Part shown: in pieces, positions 1 through 9,092 of the stretch
How the letters are laid out: the number at the start of each line of letters is the position of its first letter
How positions within the stretch are numbered: position 1 is the first letter of the stretch
Assembly (NCBI GenBank): GCA_024639225.1
Contig: JAHEIS010000006.1
Coordinates: 1 to 39,835 of the forward strand
Reading direction: 5' to 3'
Source of the DNA: Actinomycetes bacterium
GTDB taxonomy: Bacteria; Actinomycetota; Thermoleophilia; Miltoncostaeales; Miltoncostaeaceae
DNA: 39,835 nucleotides
Notes under the pieces: generated by a model
What the model was told of the DNA's origin: nothing
The model's database searches: none
The model's input: only the letters and a program-made list of their open reading frames with translations
Program-made: the position numbers and the translations under genes

Positions 1-74
1 GAATCGTTGAGCGGTCCGCTACCATTGCGCGCCTCCGAGCGGCCGGGCCCCCGGCGCAGACGAGATCGACGCCG

Positions 75-1364
75 GTGCCCCATGAGATTCTCACGGCCGT
101 CCGCGGCCAGGATTCCGGAGCCCGCTTCAGCATGCGGGGCCGGGGCGCTGTGGCCGCCCGCGGAGGGGACGCGGACATCCTCCTGTCCGATTCCGCCGTC
201 GGCACCGGACGGATCGTCTTCGCGCTGCGCAACGGTCGGCTCTGGGCCGTGCCGGAGCGCGGACGGCCACAGCTCAACGGCCGACCCTTCCGCCACGCGG
301 CGGCGCTGCGCGCCGGGGATGTCGTCGCGTTCGGACCGGCGGCCTACGAGGTGCTTTGGGCCGGCAACGCCGCGCCGGCGCCCCGCGCCGACTCGGTCGC
401 CGCCCGCGAGGCCGCGGCTCACCGCGACGCTCTGGTCAAAGCGCCTCCGGCGACCGCCCCCGCGCCGCCCTCGTCGGGCCCGCGGCGCAGCGTCACGGGT
501 ACGGCGATGGCCGGCTTCGCGCTCGTCGCCGCAGCCGTCGCGGCCTGGACCCTGGTCGCGGATTTCGTCCGGACCGGCCTCGGCTCGGTCACCATTTGGG
601 AGGTCGGGGTCGATGGGCGTCTGACGATCGGCATTCCCGCCGCCGTCGGCCTGCTGGCGGCATTCCGCTGGTCGGTTCTGAGCGGCCGACGCCCGCGCCG
701 ATCGCGCCTGCTGGCCCTCGTCGTGATGATCTGCGGCGCCACGCTGCTCGGGGCGGCGTTCGGCCTCGCGGCGCCCGCCCTGGGAACCGAGGCGGAGGTG
801 ACCGACTTCTTCCGGCGCGACGCCGGGCCCGGCTTCTGGGGGCTGGCGGGCGCCGGGCTGGCGATGATCCTCTTCGCGGTCATCGGTCGTCGCGGCAACG
901 CGGAGTCATTCGGACGCGTCCGGCCGGAGCTGATGGCGGCGGTCCTGGTTGCCGCGGGGGGCGCGTTCGGCGCGGCCGCAGCGGCGGCGGGAGCCGGCCT
1001 CAGCTGGGTGAGCATCGGCGCGGACCACTACGGCGGCTTCGGTCCGGTCGTGGTCGCCGGCCGCTTCGTCCTGCCGGCAGCCTTCATTCTCCTCGCCCTG
1101 GCGATCGGCTGCCTCGCGCTCGTCGCGACCCCCTTCGCGCGGGCCGCACGCCCGTTCGCCGCCGGCGTCGCCGTCATGGGGGCCGCGATCGTCGGCCTGG
1201 CGCTCGGGTGGATCTCCGGACTCCCCCTGCCCAACGACGCGAGCTTCGGACCCGGCGTCGCGCTGGCGGTCATCGGCGGAGCGGCCGCGATGATCGGCGG
1301 AGCGGCCGGGTCGCTCTCGTTCGAGGTGCTCGACCCCCTCGACGATGAAGAGCTGGCTACGTGA
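75..1364 (+). CDS. FHA-like N-terminal domain protein with multiple C-terminal transmembrane segments
   Basis: 429 aa ORF, GTG start. N-terminus GGDADILLSDSAVGTGRIVFALRNGRLWAV...LNGRPF...LRAGDVVAFGPAAYEV resembles a divergent FHA fold. Several Ala/Val/Leu-rich hydrophobic stretches follow. Upstream context is cut by the window edge. Confidence 0.6.
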   Translation: MPHEILTAVRGQDSGARFSMRGRGAVAARGGDADILLSDSAVGTGRIVFALRNGRLWAVPERGRPQLNGRPFRHAAALRAGDVVAFGPAAYEVLWAGNAAPAPRADSVAAREAAAHRDALVKAPPATAPAPPSSGPRRSVTGTAMAGFALVAAAVAAWTLVADFVRTGLGSVTIWEVGVDGRLTIGIPAAVGLLAAFRWSVLSGRRPRRSRLLALVVMICGATLLGAAFGLAAPALGTEAEVTDFFRRDAGPGFWGLAGAGLAMILFAVIGRRGNAESFGRVRPELMAAVLVAAGGAFGAAAAAAGAGLSWVSIGADHYGGFGPVVVAGRFVLPAAFILLALAIGCLALVATPFARAARPFAAGVAVMGAAIVGLALGWISGLPLPNDASFGPGVALAVIGGAAAMIGGAAGSLSFEVLDPLDDEELAT

Positions 1365-1995
1365 GGATCAGTTTGCGGGCGTAGAAGGCCTCGGCGTGGG
1401 TCGCCGAGCCGGCCTCCATCCCGCGCAGGCGCATGAGGCCCGCGAAGAGCTCACGGTCGTACCACGGCTTGTCACGTTGTGATCCGAAGTGCGCGTCGAG
1501 GTGGTCGAGCTTGTGTGCGCTGATCTCCGGCGAGAGGGGCTGGTAGACACTGGGTCGGCCGAGATCCCCGTCGTACTTGGGGATCTCGTACTCGAGGATC
1601 AGGGCCGAGCGGAAGGTCTGCAACGCCAGCTCGCCGCAGTGGCGGTGGTCCTGATGCAGGTCGTCGCGCTGGTGGGTGAGAACCAGGTCCGCCGGGAAGC
1701 GACGGCCGATATCGGCGATGAACTCCTTTGCATCCGCCGTGAACGGCAGTCGGCCGTCGGCCAGCCCGCCGAGCTCGAGGACCGGACGGCGTCCGTCCCC
1801 GAAGAAGGCCTCCGCCGATGCCCGCGCCTCGTCCGCGCGCTCGTCGGCGCCGGTGAGGACCGCCCAGACGAACTCCACCTGCGGGTGACGCCCGGCGAGG
1901 GTCAGCAAGGTGCCGCCGCAGCCGATCTCGATGTCATCGGAATGGGCCCCGATCACGACGACCCGCTCGAGGGCAGCGGATGCGAGCGTGATCAT
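1357..1995 (-). CDS. PIG-L family deacetylase
   Basis: MITLASAALERVVVIGAHSDDIEIGCGGTLL: HxDD...GCGGT motif typical of PIG-L/LmbE. Start chosen at the ATG giving this N-terminus, inside ORF 1357..2151. Confidence 0.87.
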   Translation of the reverse strand: MITLASAALERVVVIGAHSDDIEIGCGGTLLTLAGRHPQVEFVWAVLTGADERADEARASAEAFFGDGRRPVLELGGLADGRLPFTADAKEFIADIGRRFPADLVLTHQRDDLHQDHRHCGELALQTFRSALILEYEIPKYDGDLGRPSVYQPLSPEISAHKLDHLDAHFGSQRDKPWYDRELFAGLMRLRGMEAGSATHAEAFYARKLILT

Positions 1996-2816
1996 CGGGT
2001 TGCGCTGGGAAGCGACGTGCCGGCCTTGGCGGCGACCACGTCCGAGCGCCAGAGGCGCCACGGACCGCCACCGGCTTCGAGCATCCCCTCCAGCTCCTGC
2101 TGCTCCTTGAGCGTGTCCATCGGCGCCCAGAAGCCGTCGTGCTCGAAGCACTGGAGCTGGTTCTCGGCGATCAGCCGGGGGAAGACGTCGGTGACGAGAT
2201 CCTCCCCCTCGCGTATGTAGTCGAAGATCTCACGTCGGAAGACGAAATAGCCGCCGTTGACCCGCACGCCCGAGCGGGCGACGTCCTCCATCGCGGTGAC
2301 CGTGCCGTCGGCGCCGGTCTCGACGGTGTGGAAGGTGTAGTTCGGGGCAACCGCGAGGAAGCTCGCGACACGACCGCCGGCCTTGAACTCGTCGATCATG
2401 GCATTGAGTGGCGCGTCGGTGAGCACGTCGCCGTAGTTGGCGAGCAGGTACTCGTCGTCGCCCATGAGGCCACGGACGCGACGGAGGCGCTCGCCCAGGA
2501 GGCTGCGGGCGCCGGTGTCGGCGAGCGCGATCGTCCAGTCGCTGATGTCACGCTCAAGGAGCTGGATGTCGCTGCCGCCGTTGGAGATGACGAAGTCGTT
2601 GGTCAGAGCCTCCTCGTAGTTGAGGAAGTACTCCTTGATCGCTTCCGCCCGGTGCCCGAGGCAGAGCACGAAATCCCGGTGACCGAAGTGGGCGTAGTAC
2701 TTCATGATGTGCCACAGCACGGGCCGGCTGCCGATCGGCACCATCGGCTTGGGGATCGTTCGGGAGGCCTCGAGCATCCTCAGGCCGCGGCCTCCGCAGA
2801 ACAGCGCGACCTTCAC
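1992..2816 (-). CDS. Nucleotidyltransferase, glucose-1-phosphate cytidylyltransferase-like
   Basis: VKVALFCGGRGLRMLEASRTIPKPMVPIGSRPVLWHIMKYY...GHRAEAIKEYFLNY: RfbF-like sugar-1-P nucleotidyltransferase signature. GTG start at 2816 overlaps the upstream stop (GTGA). Confidence 0.87.
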   Translation of the reverse strand: MKVALFCGGRGLRMLEASRTIPKPMVPIGSRPVLWHIMKYYAHFGHRDFVLCLGHRAEAIKEYFLNYEEALTNDFVISNGGSDIQLLERDISDWTIALADTGARSLLGERLRRVRGLMGDDEYLLANYGDVLTDAPLNAMIDEFKAGGRVASFLAVAPNYTFHTVETGADGTVTAMEDVARSGVRVNGGYFVFRREIFDYIREGEDLVTDVFPRLIAENQLQCFEHDGFWAPMDTLKEQQELEGMLEAGGGPWRLWRSDVVAAKAGTSLPSATR

Positions 2817-4096
2817 GAGATGATCGTCGCCTCGGGGATTGGCACGACGAAGCGGGCGCCCCACTCGCGGGCGGGCGCGAGCTGGTCGATGATCTCGGTG
2901 GCCAGGTTCCACGGCAGGATCAGGATGTAGTCGGGGCGGGTCTCGGCCAGGCGTTCGGGCGGGTGGATCGGGATGTGCGTGCCTGGCGTGAAGAGGCCGT
3001 GCTTGTAGGGATTGCGGTCGACGATGTACTCCAGCAGGTCCTCGCGGACGCCGCAGTAGTTCAGGAGCGTGTTCCCCTTGCCGGGAGCGCCGTAGCCGGC
3101 GACCGATTTCCCGCGCGTGCGGGCCTCGATGAGGAAGCGCAGCAGCGATCGCTTGCTCGCCTCGACGGACGGACCGAAGCCGGAGTAGCCCTCGACCGAC
3201 GAGTACCCGTCTGCGCGCTCACGGGCGCGCAGGTCGCGTAGCGCGGCCGTCGGCTCGCGCCGGCCCGGGTGCCCGGCGTAGACCCTCAGCGAGCCGCCGT
3301 GCGTCGGGAGCTCCTCGACGTCGAACGCGGCGAGGCCGCCCTCGGCCAGCGCTCGTTCGGCGGTCAGCAACGTGAGGTAGGAGAAATGCTCGTGGTAGAT
3401 CGTGTCGTACTGCACGCCATCGATCAGGCGGATCAGGTGTGGGAACTCGAGCGTCGCGACGCCGTCGTCGGCGAGCAGCGCTGAGATCCCACCGGCGAAG
3501 TCGGTGATGTCCGGCACGTGGGCGAACACGTTGTTGGCGATCACCAGATCGGCGTGGACACCCTCGCCCGCCATGATCGCGGCCTCGGCGCGCCCGAAGA
3601 ACGCCACGCGGGTCGGGACCCCGCGGTCCACGGCCGCCGCGGCCACGTTGGCGGCCGGCTCGACACCGAGCACCGGGATACCGCGTGCGACGAAGTGCTG
3701 GAGCAGGTAGCCGTCGTTGCTCGCCAGCTCGAGCACCTGGCTCTCCCGGCCGATCCCGAAGCGCTCGATCATCGCCTCGCAGTAGCGCTCAGCATGGGCG
3801 ACCCACGAGTCGGAGTAGGACGAGAAGTAGGCGTAGTCGTCGAAGATCTCCTCCGGCGGCACGTATTCCTCGAGCTGGACCAGCAGGCACCTGTCGCATA
3901 TCCAGACCCGGAGCGGGTAGAAGGGCTCCATCGCGTTGAGCTTCTCCGGTCGGACGAAGCTCTCGCACAAGGGCGACATACCCAGATCCACGAATGTCCT
4001 CGACAGCGGCGCGTCGCAGAGGCGGCACTGGGCAGCGTGCGCGGCGGTATCGGAGGGTGTGACGGCGACTCCGCCTGTCGAGTGGCTCATGCCCAC
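2813..4096 (-). CDS. NDP-hexose C-methyltransferase (class I SAM-dependent, zinc-binding N-terminus)
   Basis: N-terminal CRLCDAPL...CDRCLLVQLEEYV, SAM motif VLELASNDGYLLQHF, and YHEHFSYLT characteristic of sugar C-methyltransferases of the TcaB9/TylCIII/NovU type. C-terminal GYGAPGKGNTLLNY...VDRNPYKHG. Confidence 0.87.
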   Translation of the reverse strand: MGMSHSTGGVAVTPSDTAAHAAQCRLCDAPLSRTFVDLGMSPLCESFVRPEKLNAMEPFYPLRVWICDRCLLVQLEEYVPPEEIFDDYAYFSSYSDSWVAHAERYCEAMIERFGIGRESQVLELASNDGYLLQHFVARGIPVLGVEPAANVAAAAVDRGVPTRVAFFGRAEAAIMAGEGVHADLVIANNVFAHVPDITDFAGGISALLADDGVATLEFPHLIRLIDGVQYDTIYHEHFSYLTLLTAERALAEGGLAAFDVEELPTHGGSLRVYAGHPGRREPTAALRDLRARERADGYSSVEGYSGFGPSVEASKRSLLRFLIEARTRGKSVAGYGAPGKGNTLLNYCGVREDLLEYIVDRNPYKHGLFTPGTHIPIHPPERLAETRPDYILILPWNLATEIIDQLAPAREWGARFVVPIPEATIIS

Positions 4097-4318
4097 CTAC
4101 CGGTCCTTTCCGGCGCGACTATAAACAAGCCACGAGGCCGCCGAGCTATACGTCTGGCGGGCGAAAAACGGGGCCGGGGCAGGGAACGACGCGCGCCGAC
4201 AACGTGGTGTCATCCTGAGCACCCTTTCCTGTTTCGCTGGCGTCCTGCCACGCTTGACCGACTCTCTTCACTGACGGGGCCCGTCCCCGGGGTTATCGGC
4301 AACGATGAGGTCCACCTG
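4097..4318. promoter_or_regulatory. Divergent intergenic region between the two arms of the nucleotide-sugar locus
   Basis: About 220 bp between divergent starts (4096 minus, 4319 plus). Contains comparatively AT-rich patches (ctataaac, ctatacgt) in a GC-rich context and a ttgacc near 4254. No specific boxes proven. Confidence 0.4.
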
Positions 4319-4852
4319 ATGCGGTTCACCGAACTCGACGTCGCGGGCGCCGTCCTGGTGTCGCCCGAGCGCCACGAGGACGAACGCGGTCACTTCGCGC
4401 GCACCTGGTGCGCCGAGGAGTTCGCCGAGCACGGCCTCGACACCCGGGTCGCACAGGCAAGCGTCTCCTTCAACCATCGTGCCGGGACCCTGCGAGGCAT
4501 GCACTGGCAGGACCGCGCCGCGCCGGAGCTCAAGCTGGTCCGCTGCACGCGAGGTGCCGTCCTCGACGTGATCGTCGACGTCCGACCGGAGTCCCCGACG
4601 TACCTCGCCCACGCCGCGGTCGAGCTGAATGAAGACAACGGGGTCGCGCTGCACGTTCCCGCCGGGGTCGCACACGGCTTTCTCACACGCCGGGACGCGA
4701 CCGAAATCCTGTACCAGATGACCACCCGGTACACACCCGCCGCCGCACGCGGAGCGCGCTGGAACGACCCCGCGTTCGGCATCAGCTGGCCCGCTGAACC
4801 GGTCGTGATCAACGAACGCGACCGTACCTACCCCGACTACGAGGTCGCATGA
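4319..4852 (+). CDS. dTDP-4-dehydrorhamnose 3,5-epimerase family protein
   Basis: MRFTELDVAGAVLVSPERHEDERGHFARTW...SFNHRAGTLRGMHWQ...DVRPESPTY...VPAGVAHGF...ILYQMTTRYTP: RmlC cupin signature. Confidence 0.87.
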   Translation: MRFTELDVAGAVLVSPERHEDERGHFARTWCAEEFAEHGLDTRVAQASVSFNHRAGTLRGMHWQDRAAPELKLVRCTRGAVLDVIVDVRPESPTYLAHAAVELNEDNGVALHVPAGVAHGFLTRRDATEILYQMTTRYTPAAARGARWNDPAFGISWPAEPVVINERDRTYPDYEVA

Positions 4853-6222
4853 GCCCGGACGCCGGTGCCGGGGCCCGGATGCACGCCCTGGTCCGCGAGC
4901 TGTACCCCCTCCCCCGCAGCATCACCGGCGACGCCGTCCGGCAGACACTCGCCCGGGCGGCCGAGATCGTCCCGCTCGCCGTCTCCGAAGTGCCGAGCGG
5001 CACGCCGGTGCTCGACTGGACGGTTCCCGAGGAGTGGAACCTGCGCGGGGCATGGATCGACGGTCCAGATGGCACCCGCGTCGTCGATGCCCGGGACCAT
5101 GCCCTGCATGTGCTGGGCTACAGCGTGCCCTTCCGCGGCCGGCTCACACGGGACGAACTGGACCAGCACCTCCACAGCCTCCCCGACGCGCCGGAGCTGA
5201 TCCCCTACCGGACCTCGTACTACGCCCCGCGCTGGGGCTTCTGCCTGCCCGACCGCCTCCGCCGGGCGCTGCCGGACGGTGAGTACGACGTGGTCATGGA
5301 CACGAGCCTCGGGCCGGGCCATCTCACCCTCGGGGAGGTCGTGATCCCCGGGGCGACCGAGGACGAGATCCTCATCTCCTGCCACGTCTGCCACCCGGCC
5401 CTGGCCAATGACAACCTCTCGTCCCTGGCGGTCGCTCTGGAGGCCGCTCAGACGCTGACGGGTCGGCCGACGTCGTTGACGTATCGCTTCGTCTTCGCCC
5501 CCGGCACCATCGGCGCCATCACCTGGCTCGCCCGGAACCCCGCGGTCATCCCGCGGATCGCCGGCGGCCTGGCGATCTCCAACCTCGGTGACTCCGGTTC
5601 GCTCACCTACAGGTCCAGCCGGCGTGGCGACGCGACGATGGACAACGTGGCCCGCGACGAGGTCCGGCGTCGTGGCGGCTCAGCCCGGGAGTTCACCCCC
5701 TACGGCTACGACGAGCGCCAGTACTGCGCGCCCGGCTTCAACCTGCCGGTGGGGCTGCTCAGCCGCACCCCGTGGGGCGAGTTCCCGGAGTACCACACCT
5801 CGGCCGACAACCCGGACTTCGTCACCGCCGAGGCGCTCGCCGACTCGCTCGACGCGCTGCTGGCGATCCTCGCCGGCGTCGAGGCCGCCGGGCCGACGCC
5901 CCCGGACCGCCCGCGTCCGGGCCGGGATGCGGGCGGCGCGGAGGCGTACTTGAACCTCGCTCCCTACGGGGAGCCCCAGCTCGGCCGGAGGGGCCTCTAT
6001 TCGGCCATCGGTGGCGCGACCGACGGCAAGGAAGCGGAGCTGGCGATGCTCTGGGTACTCAGCCTCAGCGACGGCGACCACACGATGGTCGACATCGCAC
6101 TGCGATCCGGAATGCCCGCCACCACCCTCGCGGCGGCGGCGAGCCGGCTGCAGGCGGCCGGTCTCATCGTGCCGCTGGCCGAGGCGCCGACGGACGCCTG
6201 GCCGGATCCCTGGTCGGGCTAG
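4849..6222 (+). CDS. DUF4910 / aminopeptidase-like domain protein with C-terminal winged-helix-like region
   Basis: [60 protein letters not shown] (putative metal-site region), [18 protein letters not shown] overlap with the upstream epimerase stop. Confidence 0.8.
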   Translation: MSPDAGAGARMHALVRELYPLPRSITGDAVRQTLARAAEIVPLAVSEVPSGTPVLDWTVPEEWNLRGAWIDGPDGTRVVDARDHALHVLGYSVPFRGRLTRDELDQHLHSLPDAPELIPYRTSYYAPRWGFCLPDRLRRALPDGEYDVVMDTSLGPGHLTLGEVVIPGATEDEILISCHVCHPALANDNLSSLAVALEAAQTLTGRPTSLTYRFVFAPGTIGAITWLARNPAVIPRIAGGLAISNLGDSGSLTYRSSRRGDATMDNVARDEVRRRGGSAREFTPYGYDERQYCAPGFNLPVGLLSRTPWGEFPEYHTSADNPDFVTAEALADSLDALLAILAGVEAAGPTPPDRPRPGRDAGGAEAYLNLAPYGEPQLGRRGLYSAIGGATDGKEAELAMLWVLSLSDGDHTMVDIALRSGMPATTLAAAASRLQAAGLIVPLAEAPTDAWPDPWSG

Positions 6223-6386
6223 CGGGATTCCTTGTAGATCACGTGCTCGCGCTTCACCGGGTCGTACTTCTTGATCTCGAGCCGGTCGGGCGTGTTGCGA
6301 CGGCTCTTGTTGGTCACGTAGACATGGCCGGTGCCCGCGGTCGATTCGAGGCGGATGCTCTGCCGGTGCTGTGATTTACGTCCCAT
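6219..6386 (-). CDS. rpmG: 50S ribosomal protein L33, cysteine-less (zinc-independent) type
   Basis: [55 protein letters not shown]: clear L33, no Cys residues. Confidence 0.93.
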   Translation of the reverse strand: MGRKSQHRQSIRLESTAGTGHVYVTNKSRRNTPDRLEIKKYDPVKREHVIYKESR

Positions 6387-6510
6387 GTGTTCCTTCCAGG
6401 CGTCTCCGAACGTGCGGAGAATAGCGTGCCGGGACACCCGGGACCTCGCGGGTGCGTCGCGCGCGCTACACTGCCCGGCGTTCCGCACCTCACCACGCAG
6501 GTAGAGAGAC

Positions 6511-6747
6511 ATGTCGAGGGTCTGTCAGGTCACCGGTCGCCGCCCCAAGGCCGGAAACAACCGTTCGCACTCGATGCGCGCGACCAAGCGCCGCTTCATG
6601 CCGAACGTCCACACCCGCCGCTTCTGGCTGCCCAGCGAGAACCGCTGGATCCGGATGACGGTCAGCGCTCGCGGCATGAAGGTGATCGACAAGGTCGGCA
6701 TCGAGCGCGTGGTCGCCGACATCCGGGCCCGCGGCGAGAAGGTCTGA
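6511..6747 (+). CDS. rpmB: 50S ribosomal protein L28, lacking CxxC zinc motifs
   Basis: [46 protein letters not shown]...IRARGEKV: clear L28 with one Cys only. Confidence 0.94.
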   Translation: MSRVCQVTGRRPKAGNNRSHSMRATKRRFMPNVHTRRFWLPSENRWIRMTVSARGMKVIDKVGIERVVADIRARGEKV

Positions 6748-6791
6748 CGGCCTCACCGCGCGATGGGCGCAGGGCCGACGGCGGAGCGACG

Positions 6792-7268
6792 ATGACGTCG
6801 ACCGACGAGGGCCACCCGGCCGCTCTGCGCCGGGACTGGGTTGATCACGCCATCACCCGGATTTCCGACGCGGGGCACCGCTCCGGGGCTGCCCGACGAC
6901 GGGTGATCGGCGCCCTCGCCGAACACGACTGCTGCCTCTCGGCGCAGGAGCTCCACGACCACCTCAAGGCCGACGGCCGCTCGGTCGGGATCGCCAGTGT
7001 GTACCGCGTTCTGGAGCTGCTCGCCGGCCTGCACCTCGTGCAGCGTTTCGATTTCGACGGCGGAACCTCACGCTACGAGCCGGCCCTCCCCGACGGCCAC
7101 CATCACCACCACCTGATCTGCACGACCTGTGGCGATGTCAGCCCCTTCCACGACGAGGGCATTGAGCGTGCGATCGCCGGCGCCGCGGACGCCGCCGATT
7201 ACGCCGTTGACGACCACGACATCGTCCTCCGCGGCCGCTGCCCGGCATGTCGATCCGGAGTGGGATAG
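6792..7268 (+). CDS. Fur-family transcriptional regulator, probably Zur
   Basis: MTSTDEGHPAALRRDWVDHAITRISDAGHRSGAARRRVIGAL...IASVYRVLELLAGLHLVQRFDFDGGTSRYEPALPDGHHHHHLICTTCGDVSPFHDEGIE: Fur fold with HHHHHLICTTCGD metal site and C-terminal CPAC. Sits next to znu genes and Cys-poor L28/L33. Confidence 0.87.
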   Translation: MTSTDEGHPAALRRDWVDHAITRISDAGHRSGAARRRVIGALAEHDCCLSAQELHDHLKADGRSVGIASVYRVLELLAGLHLVQRFDFDGGTSRYEPALPDGHHHHHLICTTCGDVSPFHDEGIERAIAGAADAADYAVDDHDIVLRGRCPACRSGVG

Positions 7269-7282
7269 TCTTCCCTAGTTGT

Positions 7283-7297
7283 CGATAACGATTCTCA
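7283..7297. promoter_or_regulatory. Candidate Fur/Zur-type operator upstream of znuA
   Basis: cGATAAcgaTTCTCa, an imperfect inverted repeat (GATAA/GAGAA half-sites) directly upstream of the ATG at 7300. AT-rich relative to surroundings. Confidence 0.4.
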
Positions 7298-7299
7298 CT

Positions 7300-8328
7300 A
7301 TGTTTCGTCGTCTCGCCCTCGTCGCCGCCGCTGCTCTTCTCAGTGGCATCGCTGTCGGCTGCGGCACGGACGAGGGCGATGCGGACGATCCGGGTCAGCT
7401 CCGCGTCGTCGCGACGACGTCCATCATTGGCGACATCGCCGCCGCGGTCGGCGGGGACGACATCGCGCTGACGACCCTGGTCGGGCCCGACCAGGACAGC
7501 CATACGTACGAGCCGACGCCCTCGGACAGCCGGGCGCTGGCGGACGCGGATCTCATCATCGAGAACGGACGCGGGCTGGAGCCGTTTCTCGACGACCTCG
7601 CCGCGGCCGCCGGGTCGGAGGCGCCCCGGGTCGCGCTGAGCGCGGGCATCACCCTCGATGCGGTGCCCCGGGTTGTCGACGGGGCGCCGCCGGACGAGGA
7701 GTCGCACGCCGCCGAGGATGCTGAGCATGGCGACGACGATTCGCACGGTGATGAGGATGCCGAGCATCGTGACGACCACTCGCACGCAGGCGACGATCCG
7801 CACATCTGGCAGACGCCGTGGAGCGGCCGCCAGATGGCCCGCGCGGTACAGAGAGGTCTCACCGAGGCCGACCCGGCGAACGCCGCCGACTACTCCGCGC
7901 GGGCAGGCGACTACGACCAGAAGCTTCAGGATCTCGAGCAGGAGATCGCGGACCTCGTGACCGAGATCCCGGCCGACGAACGCCTGCTGGTCACCAACCA
8001 CGACACCTTCGCCTACTTCGCGCGGGCGTTCGGCTTCCGCGTCGTCGGCGTGGCGATCCCCGCGACGACAACGGAGGCGGATGGCAGCTCGGCCGGAGAG
8101 ATCGCCGATCTCGTCCGAAAGATCGAGGCGAGCGGAGCCCGGGCGGTCTTCGCCGAGAACATCGCCTCAGACGACCTGGTCACCACCATCGCAAAGGAGG
8201 CCGGAGTCGCCGTCGGCGGTGCGCTCTACTCCGACGCGCTCGGCGGCCCGGATTCGCCGGCGGCGAGCTATATCGAGATGCAACGGCACAACGCGGCCAC
8301 CATCCATGCAGCGCTGACCACGGAGTGA
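7300..8328 (+). CDS. znuA: Zinc ABC transporter substrate-binding lipoprotein (ZnuA family)
   Basis: MFRRLALVAAAALLSGIAVGCG lipoprotein signal, VVATTSIIGDIAAAVGGDDIALTTLVGPDQDSHTYEPTPSD, His/Asp/Glu-rich loop (EDAEHGDDDSHGDEDAEHRDDHSH), DPHIWQTP, LLVTNHDTFAYFARAFGF. Confidence 0.9.
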   Translation: MFRRLALVAAAALLSGIAVGCGTDEGDADDPGQLRVVATTSIIGDIAAAVGGDDIALTTLVGPDQDSHTYEPTPSDSRALADADLIIENGRGLEPFLDDLAAAAGSEAPRVALSAGITLDAVPRVVDGAPPDEESHAAEDAEHGDDDSHGDEDAEHRDDHSHAGDDPHIWQTPWSGRQMARAVQRGLTEADPANAADYSARAGDYDQKLQDLEQEIADLVTEIPADERLLVTNHDTFAYFARAFGFRVVGVAIPATTTEADGSSAGEIADLVRKIEASGARAVFAENIASDDLVTTIAKEAGVAVGGALYSDALGGPDSPAASYIEMQRHNAATIHAALTTE

Positions 8329-9092
8329 GCGAGCACGCCCACGCGCGGTTGGCGTACACCGGTCACCGCCACAACGACCCGGTGGAGGGCGCCCCGGCGC
8401 TGATCGTGCGCGATCTGGAGGTCGCCTACCCGCGCGCGGAGCGCCCGGCGCTCAGCGGAATCACACTGACGGTCCCCAACGGTCTCCGGGTCGCGCTGGT
8501 GGGCGGCAACGGCTCGGGCAAGTCGACGTTGCTGAAGGCGATCACCGGCGTCGTGCGCGCCCGCAGGGGCGAGATCCTGATCGGCGGCAACCCCCTCGGG
8601 TGCTGCCGGCACCGCGTCGCGTACCTGCCCCAGCACGGAGACGTCGACTGGGACTTCCCGATGACGGTCGCCCGGCTGGTCCTCACGGGCCGCTACTCGC
8701 GACTGGGCTGGTTCGCGCGGCCGACCCGCTCCGACCACCGGGCGGCGGCGGACGCTCTGGCTGCCGTCGGCATGAACGAGCTGGGCTCGCGGAACATCGC
8801 GGCGCTCTCGGGAGGGCAGCGCCAGCGGGTTCTTCTCGCCCGGGCCCTCGCCGCGGAGCCCCAGCTCCTACTGCTTGACGAACCGCTCTCCGCACTCGAC
8901 CGCGACGCCCGACAGACGGTCACCCAGACGCTCGCCCGCCTTCACGCCCGCGGCGTCACCATGGTCGTCGCCACCCATGATCTCGGCGCCCCGGACAGCG
9001 TGTTCGACGCCGCCGTCTACCTCGCAGACGGGCGCGAGATCGCCGCACCCGCGGGCGGATTCACCGGCAGGCCCGTCGGAGGCCTGACGTGA
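8325..9092 (+). CDS. znuC: Zinc ABC transporter ATP-binding protein (ZnuC family)
   Basis: Walker A VGGNGSGKSTLLKAI, AYLPQHGDVDWDFPMTV, LSGGQRQRVLLARAL, Walker B LLLLDEPLSALD. GTG start overlaps the znuA stop (GTGA). Confidence 0.9.
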   Translation: MSEHAHARLAYTGHRHNDPVEGAPALIVRDLEVAYPRAERPALSGITLTVPNGLRVALVGGNGSGKSTLLKAITGVVRARRGEILIGGNPLGCCRHRVAYLPQHGDVDWDFPMTVARLVLTGRYSRLGWFARPTRSDHRAAADALAAVGMNELGSRNIAALSGGQRQRVLLARALAAEPQLLLLDEPLSALDRDARQTVTQTLARLHARGVTMVVATHDLGAPDSVFDAAVYLADGREIAAPAGGFTGRPVGGLT

